Origin: Saprospiraceae bacterium | Lineage (GTDB): Bacteria; Bacteroidota; Bacteroidia; Chitinophagales; Saprospiraceae | Reading direction: 5' to 3' | Assembly (NCBI GenBank): GCA_013001805.1 | Contig: JABDLW010000033.1 | Location: forward strand, 1-12,721 | Length of the DNA stretch: 12,721 nt | Part shown: positions 8,005-12,721 of the stretch, piece by piece | How positions within the stretch are numbered: the stretch's first letter is position 1 | Layout of the letters: each line of letters starts with the position of its first letter | The notes under the pieces: generated by a model | What the model was told of the DNA's origin: nothing | Database searches by the model: none | Seen by the model: the letters and a program-made list of their open reading frames with translations, nothing else | Position numbers and translations under genes: made by a program

Positions 8005-8499
8005 ATGAAAAAATTTAAAGAACCTCGAGCCCTAACCGCGGTGGCGGCATTTCATCATCTCTTTGACATGCCGGTTGTCGATGATCCGGCTATTCCATCT
8101 TCAGACCGTTGTAGATTGCGAATCAACCTTATTGAAGAAGAACTAAAAGAGCTTAAGGATGCCATTTCCAAGGGCAACATTGTCGATGCGGCTGATGCAC
8201 TGGCCGATCTACAATACGTACTATCTGGTGCGATATTGGAATTCGGCCTTGGAGAACGGTTCAAGTCACTTTTTGATGAGGTACAGCGATCAAATATGAG
8301 TAAGGCCTGCCAATCGTTCGCAGATGCGGAAGAGACCATGAGACACTATAAGAAAATCCAGGGAGTCGATAGCGAGATAGTTGAAAAGGATGGTTGCTAT
8401 CTGGTTTTCCGGTTAAGTGATAGAAAAGTGCTTAAATCGGTGAAATATTCTGAGGCAGATCTTGCTAAGATTGTTGTGGACCAAGGGATTATAGAATAA
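8005..8499 (+). CDS. MazG/DR2231-like all-alpha NTP pyrophosphohydrolase
   Basis: A 164-residue cytoplasmic protein of the all-alpha NTP pyrophosphohydrolase (PRA-PH/MazG-like) superfamily, which hydrolyses nucleoside triphosphates to monophosphate and pyrophosphate, often to clear non-canonical or excess nucleotides. Helix 1 carries FHHLFDMP (16-23); the metal-binding core is LIEEELKEL (42-50), then DAADALADLQYVL (61-73). Acidic residues E45, E46, E49, D64 and D68 are the likely Mg ligands. The second half of the motif is DxxxD, not MazG's ExxD, which fits the DR2231-like branch. QRSNMSK (94-100) and the C-terminal segment with DRKVLKS (139-145) are typical of this branch. The ATG at 8005 is preferred to an in-frame TTG at 7990, since the five extra residues add nothing to the domain. 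It stands alone, divergent from coaE and 139 bp before the next gene. The exact substrate cannot be read from sequence. Confidence 0.85.
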   Translation: MKKFKEPRALTAVAAFHHLFDMPVVDDPAIPSSDRCRLRINLIEEELKELKDAISKGNIVDAADALADLQYVLSGAILEFGLGERFKSLFDEVQRSNMSKACQSFADAEETMRHYKKIQGVDSEIVEKDGCYLVFRLSDRKVLKSVKYSEADLAKIVVDQGIIE

Positions 8500-8638
8500 C
8501 ATTTACATCATATATAGCACTGAATTTGCCATGGTGATGTGTCATTTCTGGGTAATAATTATGTGAAATCCAAAGAAAAAGCAGACATTTGTCTTATCAT
8601 GTTGTGCGAGCCCTTCGCAACCTAACCAAACGTTGCAT
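8500..8638. other. Gap upstream of the PLP enzyme gene
   Basis: A 139-bp AT-rich gap between two plus-strand genes. It has two one-mismatch versions of TAnnTTTG (TGAATTTG at 8521-8528 and GACATTTG at 8584-8591) and a small dyad TGCGA-GCCCT-TCGCA at about 8605-8619 just before the start codon. None is strong enough to call a promoter or terminator. Confidence 0.25.
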
Positions 8639-9748
8639 ATGTACCTAGATAATGTTCTTGAAACCATTGGAAATACCCCATTAGTCAAATTACAGCAACT
8701 ACGAGATATTCCGGCAACCGTCCTGGCAAAAGTAGAAGCGTACAATCCCGGTCTCTCGGCTAAAGACAGGATCGTCCGGTATATGGTTGCCAAGGCAGAG
8801 CAGACTGGTAAAATTAAACCGGGTGCGACGATTATTGAGGCTACCTCAGGGAATACAGGATTCAGTTTAGCGCTAACCTGTGCCATAAAAGGTTATAAAT
8901 GTATTTTAACCATAACTTCAAAAGCTAGTCAGGAGAAAATCCAGGGACTCAAGGCCTTAGGTGCAGAAGTAATTGTTTGTCCTGCAGATGTTGCTCCTGA
9001 AGATCCCCGGTCATATTATAGTCAGGCCAAATCTTTACGAGATCGAATTCCCAATGCATATTATCTAAATCAAAACTTCAACACGGATAATATGGAGGCT
9101 CATTATCTAACTACCGGGCCAGAAATTTGGATGCAAACAAGCCAAAAAATTACACATTTTGTATGTTGCGCCGGCACCGGTGGAACGATCTCTGGCACGG
9201 GCAGATTTCTGAAAGAACAAGATCCCGAAATTAAGGTGGTGGCAGTAGATGGGTACGGATCGGTTTTGAAGAAATTTCACGAAACCGGGATCTATGACCG
9301 ATCAGTGATTCAGCCAATCCGAATTGAAGGACTAGGTAAAACCATCATTCCTGCTAATGTCGATTTTTCGGTTATTGACGAATTTGTACGCGTAAGTGAC
9401 AAAGATGCCGCTTTGAAAGTGCGTGAGCTAGCTAAAGAGGAGGGGCTCTTCGTGGGTTACTCCAGTGGGGCGGCCCTGCAGGCCGTTTATCAGATGAAGG
9501 ATCAACTAACCCCGGATGACACCGTGGTGATTCTTTTGTCAGACCATGGAAGTCGCTATTTGAGCAAGATCTTTAATGATCTCTGGATGAAAGAGCAGGG
9601 ATTCCTGCCAGGCCAGGATGTCCGTGATGATGTGCTCACTCAACAACAGGGAGTTTCAAATGGCACCAGCTATTATCGGGATTATTACAAAAGGTATCGC
9701 CGGTTTGTCAGGAAGAGTTACAAAATGATCAAGGACAACTGGCAATAA
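8639..9748 (+). CDS. Cystathionine beta-synthase / cysteine synthase family PLP enzyme
   Basis: A 369-residue fold-type II PLP enzyme. The core holds IGNTPLV (10-16), the PLP lysine K42 in NPGLSAKDR, the substrate loop TSGNTG (69-74), the phosphate-binding loop GTGGT (179-183) and GYSSGAA (273-279). Several stretches favour cystathionine beta-synthase (serine + homocysteine to cystathionine) over O-acetylserine sulfhydrylase: EGLGKTIIP (230-238), EFVRVSDKDA and the DHGSRYLSKIFNDLWM segment near 302-317. The tandem CBS regulatory domains of many such synthases are missing. Instead the last 30 residues form a basic, tyrosine-rich tail (from YYRDYYKRYRRF). The loop NPGLSAKDR differs from the common NPGGSVKDR. 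I use the ATG at 8639; a TTG two codons earlier is less likely. No Shine-Dalgarno sequence is seen. No cystathionine gamma-lyase or sulfur gene is adjacent, so the choice between the two activities rests on similarity alone. Confidence 0.85.
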   Translation: MYLDNVLETIGNTPLVKLQQLRDIPATVLAKVEAYNPGLSAKDRIVRYMVAKAEQTGKIKPGATIIEATSGNTGFSLALTCAIKGYKCILTITSKASQEKIQGLKALGAEVIVCPADVAPEDPRSYYSQAKSLRDRIPNAYYLNQNFNTDNMEAHYLTTGPEIWMQTSQKITHFVCCAGTGGTISGTGRFLKEQDPEIKVVAVDGYGSVLKKFHETGIYDRSVIQPIRIEGLGKTIIPANVDFSVIDEFVRVSDKDAALKVRELAKEEGLFVGYSSGAALQAVYQMKDQLTPDDTVVILLSDHGSRYLSKIFNDLWMKEQGFLPGQDVRDDVLTQQQGVSNGTSYYRDYYKRYRRFVRKSYKMIKDNWQ

Positions 9749-9751
9749 GTC

Positions 9752-9771
9752 TTCCATTCTATATAATGGAA
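9752..9771. terminator. Possible bidirectional hairpin between convergent genes
   Basis: A perfect 7-bp inverted repeat, TTCCATT (9752-9758) and AATGGAA (9765-9771), with a 6-base loop CTATAT. It sits where the PLP enzyme gene and the oxidase subunit III gene converge and includes the latter's stop codon (9759-9761). The stem is AT-rich and no T tract follows on either strand, so it would be a weak intrinsic terminator at best. Confidence 0.3.
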
Positions 9772-10361
9772 TTGATTGCAAAGAATACTACCAGGTAGAT
9801 CCATAGGATGTCGAGGAAATGCCAGTAAATCGTTAATAGATCCAGCTTTACCTTTTTCTCAGGGTCAGTGAAATATAATAGTTCACTTACGGGTTCGACA
9901 ACGCTTTTACGGGCTCCCAAATAGAATGAAATCAGAAACGGCAGTCCCACCAGTATATGTGCAAAATGCACTCCCGAAATGAGATAGAGATAGGACACTC
10001 CATTATTTAATCCAACCGGTAGATTATTTTCAAACAGTTGCAGCCAACCAAAAATCTGGCTTATCATAAAAACGAAACTCAGTAATATAGTCCACAAGAG
10101 CAATGTTTTAAGAGGATCTGCTGCATCATTCCGGTAAGACTTCTTGGCTTTTACCAGGCAAAATGAACTGGCAACCAGAAGTAGTGTGTTAATCAGGAAG
10201 ATAGGTGGTACTGGTATAGCATCTATGCCTTTCTCAAAACGTGTATACCCATAGGAGATAGTCAGACTCATAAACAAAACGGAAATCGCAGCTATTATAA
10301 GGAATACGAATATCCTGTATGGATGTATGGCAAAAGTTTGCCGCTGTCGATCTGCTGACAT
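9759..10361 (-). CDS. Heme-copper oxidase (cytochrome c oxidase) subunit III
   Basis: A 200-residue inner-membrane protein with five predicted transmembrane helices (about 17-39, 52-72, 87-108, 123-149, 176-198). Two family signatures are clear: SGVHFAHILVGLPFL (129-143) and YWHFLDILWIYLVVFF (179-194), the latter matching the YWHFVDxxW segment of aerobic oxidases. Subunit III binds lipids and stabilises proton uptake by the catalytic subunit I; it holds no redox centre. The five-helix, 200-residue form is the short bacterial type found in caa3 and quinol oxidases. Subunits I, II and IV are not in this window, so this copy is separated from an oxidase operon or is an extra paralog. The ATG at 10361 has an AT-rich leader, and a good -7 match lies 45 bases upstream. 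Its stop is 10 bp from that of the convergent PLP enzyme gene. Confidence 0.92.
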   Translation of the reverse strand: MSADRQRQTFAIHPYRIFVFLIIAAISVLFMSLTISYGYTRFEKGIDAIPVPPIFLINTLLLVASSFCLVKAKKSYRNDAADPLKTLLLWTILLSFVFMISQIFGWLQLFENNLPVGLNNGVSYLYLISGVHFAHILVGLPFLISFYLGARKSVVEPVSELLYFTDPEKKVKLDLLTIYWHFLDILWIYLVVFFAINSII

Positions 10362-10405
10362 ATTATATTGATTAGATCTTCAACTTTTCGATCACATTTC
10401 AACAA

Positions 10406-10413
10406 CAAAAATA
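10406..10413 (-). promoter_or_regulatory. Candidate promoter -7 element (TATTTTTG) for the oxidase subunit III gene
   Basis: The minus strand reads TATTTTTG, a perfect TAnnTTTG match in the 164-bp divergent gap. A TTTG lies upstream at 10441-10438, 24 bases away, slightly more than the usual 17-23. The start site would be near 10400 with a leader of about 38 bases. It is the most plausible promoter in the window and suggests the gene is transcribed by itself. Confidence 0.5.
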
Positions 10414-10525
10414 ATTAAGAATTGATGTCAATCTACCCAAATTCCCGGAGGAGCTGAGATCAGGCTTCAGTTTGCCCTAATTATGATATAATGATTTACC
10501 TTCACGGTTCTAAAAAAATATTTGT

Positions 10526-11176
10526 TTGAGAAAGGAAATACTAAAAGATCTTCAACCATATGGCGCCCGGTTGGTTGCCGTCTCAAAAACAAAACCGATA
10601 GCGCAAATTCGCGAAATGTATGAGGAAGGTCAACGCATTTTCGGTGAGAATAGAGTGCAGGAATTGGTTGATAAAAGACCCCAGCTACCCTCCAACATTG
10701 AGTGGCATCTGATCGGGCATTTGCAGCGTAACAAGGTGAAATATATTGCTGACTTTGTGCAGATGATTCACTCGGTTGATTCTATCGCACTGGCTCGGGA
10801 AATCAATAAACAGGCACAAAAGCATGATCGCGTAATCTCCATCCTGCTCCAAGTACGTATCGCCCGGGAAGAGACAAAATTTGGCATACCAGCACATGAC
10901 CTGGATCGTTTCCTGGAAGAACTATTGCAGCTGAATTTAACTCACCTATCGATCGAAGGCTTGATGGGTATGGCAACTTTCACGGATGATGAGGAGCAGA
11001 TTAGGAAGGAATTCACGGAGCTCAAGAATGGTTTTGACAGAGTCAAAGCATCTTTTTTTCCGGATCATGATCATTTTCGGGAAATCTCCATGGGTATGTC
11101 AGGCGACTACAAGATTGCTCTGGAAGAGGGAAGCACGCTGGTGCGAATTGGGAGCTTGATTTTCGGGGCCAGGTGA
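10526..11176 (+). CDS. YggS/PLPBP-family pyridoxal phosphate homeostasis protein
   Basis: A 216-residue cytoplasmic member of the YggS/PROSC family, which binds PLP on a lysine in a fold like the alanine racemase barrel and helps keep vitamin B6 and amino-acid/keto-acid pools balanced; no catalytic activity is established. Landmarks are AVSKTKP (18-24; Lys21 holds PLP), RIFGENRVQEL (37-47), WHLIGHLQRNKVK (60-72), ETKFG (115-119), the MGMA segment (about 156-159) and the C-terminal SMGMSGDY with IRIGS-like VRIGSLIFGAR. The C-terminus is complete. The start is unusual: an in-frame TAA at 10511 leaves no ATG before Lys21, so the first usable codon is TTG at 10526 (or ATT at 10520). The N-terminus is then slightly shorter than usual. 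An ATG at 10491 would reach this frame only if one base were added in the A7 run at 10512-10518. It diverges from the oxidase subunit III gene. Confidence 0.9.
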   Translation: MRKEILKDLQPYGARLVAVSKTKPIAQIREMYEEGQRIFGENRVQELVDKRPQLPSNIEWHLIGHLQRNKVKYIADFVQMIHSVDSIALAREINKQAQKHDRVISILLQVRIAREETKFGIPAHDLDRFLEELLQLNLTHLSIEGLMGMATFTDDEEQIRKEFTELKNGFDRVKASFFPDHDHFREISMGMSGDYKIALEEGSTLVRIGSLIFGAR

Positions 11177-11254
11177 ATTAAAAAAGGTATAAAAGTCTCC
11201 CCCATATATCGCCAATCAGGAGATGGTAGCTGATTCGCAAGGAACCGCCGATCG
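11177..11254. terminator. Possible terminator dyad between convergent genes
   Basis: A 78-bp gap between two converging genes. It holds a 9-bp dyad with one mismatch (11211-11219 with 11230-11238; core AATCAG/CTGATT) around a 10-base loop. On the minus strand two T runs follow, but 15-30 bases away, and none follows on the plus strand. It may end transcription of one or both genes; the evidence is weak. Confidence 0.28.
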
Positions 11255-12721
11255 TTATATTTTTATCCAGGTCTTGATGCCGGTCATATTTCCTGCAATC
11301 ACAGCTGTAAAGTATACACCAGGGGACATTTGTGAGACATCAAGGACGATTCTTGACTCGTTGCCAACCCAACTTCGCACCATCTGCCCCGTGGCCGAAA
11401 ATATGCGTACTTGCTGCATGGGTTGTTGTGACAGGTTAATACTTATCCTGTTACTGGCGGGATTAGGCGTTATCGATATCTGTTCTGATAGCAGATGATT
11501 GTAGGTACTTACGAATTGACCTTCTCTAAAACCAGTTTTCCATAGAGTCAGGCCTCCACGACCGGTTCCCAGCGCCATATCGAGGTAACCGTCGGTATCC
11601 AGGTCTATAAAGGCCGGTTTGGATCGATTGCCTTCGGAAAGAGAGGCGAGGGGATGATCTGAAAGTGGCTGTAGCTTCTCCTCAGGTTCAACGGAGCTAA
11701 TGTCATATATTAGAATGTTTCCAAACGCTGTCCCCACCAGTAAAAATGTGGTGTCCTGGCTTTCCACAATTGTAGGCGCGGCCATTCCAAAGACTGCATT
11801 GTTTTGACGAGCATCAATCATTCCAAATTCTTCAACATTGACATCCATTTCCACGTCAGGAAAAAATAGCGGCACCTGACTGGACCCCATATTCCTGAAG
11901 AAATTAATGTTCCCCTTTTCTTCTCCGAGCAATAGATCAAGGTCGTTGTCCCCATCGAGATCTTGCAGAACAGGGACACTACTAAAACCCACATCGATAT
12001 CAAACCATGGGTAGGTTACGGTACCCATTTCAAATGGGCCATTCAAGATTCCTATGTTTTCTACCAAAATTAGTTTTCCCCTCTTATTACCTATTACCAG
12101 ATCCAAGTCACCATCATCGTCGATATCGGCGCAAGTGGGAGATAGGGCATCGATTTCGTCGGTGAACGTACTCAATGCTAACCAATCGCTATTTACCAGT
12201 TGGAATTCAGGATTTCCGGTGGTTCCCGTATTTCTGAATAAGAATAGTTGAGATGGATGATCAATCTGATAATTTTCGTTAAATCTGCTTCCAACCAGTA
12301 GGTCTTTCCGGCCATCTGCATCGTAGTCAAAAAAGAGTGGTGTGGCATCAGTTCCAAAGTCGAGCATTTGATCATTTAAAAATGAGGTCTGAATCAAATT
12401 AAATTCAATCGATGAATCTTCTTTTTCACTACCGCTATAGAACCAGCTTAATGTGACATTTTCACGGGCATCTTTCTGGTTAGGCGCAACCAACAAATCA
12501 TTCACTCCGTCATGATCAACATCTAAAAAAAAAGAAATTGGAAAATAGGGTACTTCAATTTTGTCAGCGGCTGAAGGAAAGTCGGATGTCTGATCGGTAA
12601 TCCATGCTTGATTCCGGTTGCCTCCGTTTTCCAGAAATAACATGGTCTCATAACTAAAATCACCGAGTAAAACATCGGCGTCTCCATCTGCGTCCGGATC
12701 AAAAGTCATCACGGTTGATCC
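11255..12721 (-). CDS. FG-GAP/VCBS-like repeat protein with T9SS C-terminal sorting domain (5' partial)
   Basis: The last 489 codons of a larger secreted protein; the frame stays open to the window edge with no ATG, so the signal peptide and N-terminus lie outside. Six Asp-rich loops of the form DxDxDGxxDLLxG are visible (counting from the GTG at 12712, about residues 5-18, 64-76, 129-141, 197-208, 251-263 and 370-382). Such loops bind calcium in FG-GAP/VCBS beta-propeller proteins, which often bind carbohydrate or protein on the cell surface. The final 75 residues are a classic type A T9SS sorting domain: SITPNPASNRI, then QVRIFSATGQ, then LDVSQMSPGVYF, ending in a basic strand (KTWIKI). T9SS delivers such cargo across the outer membrane and commonly anchors it at the surface. 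No catalytic domain is visible in this part; the missing N-terminus could hold one. It converges on the YggS gene. Confidence 0.9.
   Translation of the reverse strand, partial: GSTVMTFDPDADGDADVLLGDFSYETMLFLENGGNRNQAWITDQTSDFPSAADKIEVPYFPISFFLDVDHDGVNDLLVAPNQKDARENVTLSWFYSGSEKEDSSIEFNLIQTSFLNDQMLDFGTDATPLFFDYDADGRKDLLVGSRFNENYQIDHPSQLFLFRNTGTTGNPEFQLVNSDWLALSTFTDEIDALSPTCADIDDDGDLDLVIGNKRGKLILVENIGILNGPFEMGTVTYPWFDIDVGFSSVPVLQDLDGDNDLDLLLGEEKGNINFFRNMGSSQVPLFFPDVEMDVNVEEFGMIDARQNNAVFGMAAPTIVESQDTTFLLVGTAFGNILIYDISSVEPEEKLQPLSDHPLASLSEGNRSKPAFIDLDTDGYLDMALGTGRGGLTLWKTGFREGQFVSTYNHLLSEQISITPNPASNRISINLSQQPMQQVRIFSATGQMVRSWVGNESRIVLDVSQMSPGVYFTAVIAGNMTGIKTWIKI

Noticed and set aside
8542..8886. 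114-codon minus-strand frame over the start of the PLP enzyme gene
   Set aside because: Antisense to a confidently identified gene; the composition looks like a reading-frame shadow.
1..12721. Defence system, prophage, mobile element, CRISPR array, tRNA or rRNA
   Set aside because: No integrase, transposase, nuclease or phage gene, no spaced repeats and no tRNA-like folds seen; base composition appears even across the genes.

Overview
The window looks like ordinary chromosome of a member of the Bacteroidota. Four things point there: a C-terminal type IX secretion (T9SS) sorting domain on an FG-GAP-like protein, a SusC/TonB-receptor-like outer-membrane barrel paired with a very long periplasmic TPR protein, a DUF2807 'head GIN domain' protein, and AT-rich leaders without Shine-Dalgarno sequences that carry matches to the Bacteroidota -7 element TAnnTTTG. 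The order or family cannot be fixed from this sequence. I see no tRNA, rRNA, CRISPR array, transposase or phage gene.

Left part (1-5654), all minus strand: a 1027-aa secreted TPR protein, then a 534-aa plugless beta-barrel 31 bp downstream, then a DUF2807 protein 117 bp further on. The first two form a clear operon and probably act together in the envelope; their substrate is unknown. A 332-bp gap (5655-5986) upstream of the TPR gene holds a candidate promoter and a hairpin that pairs an AAGGAGG-type sequence with its complement.

Middle part (5987-9748): ornithine aminotransferase (rocD) and dephospho-CoA kinase (coaE) lie on the minus strand. Diverging from them on the plus strand are a small all-alpha NTP pyrophosphohydrolase and a cystathionine beta-synthase-like PLP enzyme that lacks CBS regulatory domains but has a basic, tyrosine-rich tail.

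Right part (9759-12721): a stand-alone heme-copper oxidase subunit III (minus) converges on the PLP enzyme with only 10 bp between the stop codons. It diverges from a YggS/PLPBP-family PLP-homeostasis protein (plus) that has no ATG start. The window ends inside a minus-strand T9SS-secreted protein with six Asp-rich FG-GAP-like loops, whose N-terminus lies beyond the edge.

Most genes are housekeeping or amino-acid metabolism. The least understood part is the TPR/barrel pair with its leader. I did not find convincing evidence of a wholly new system.
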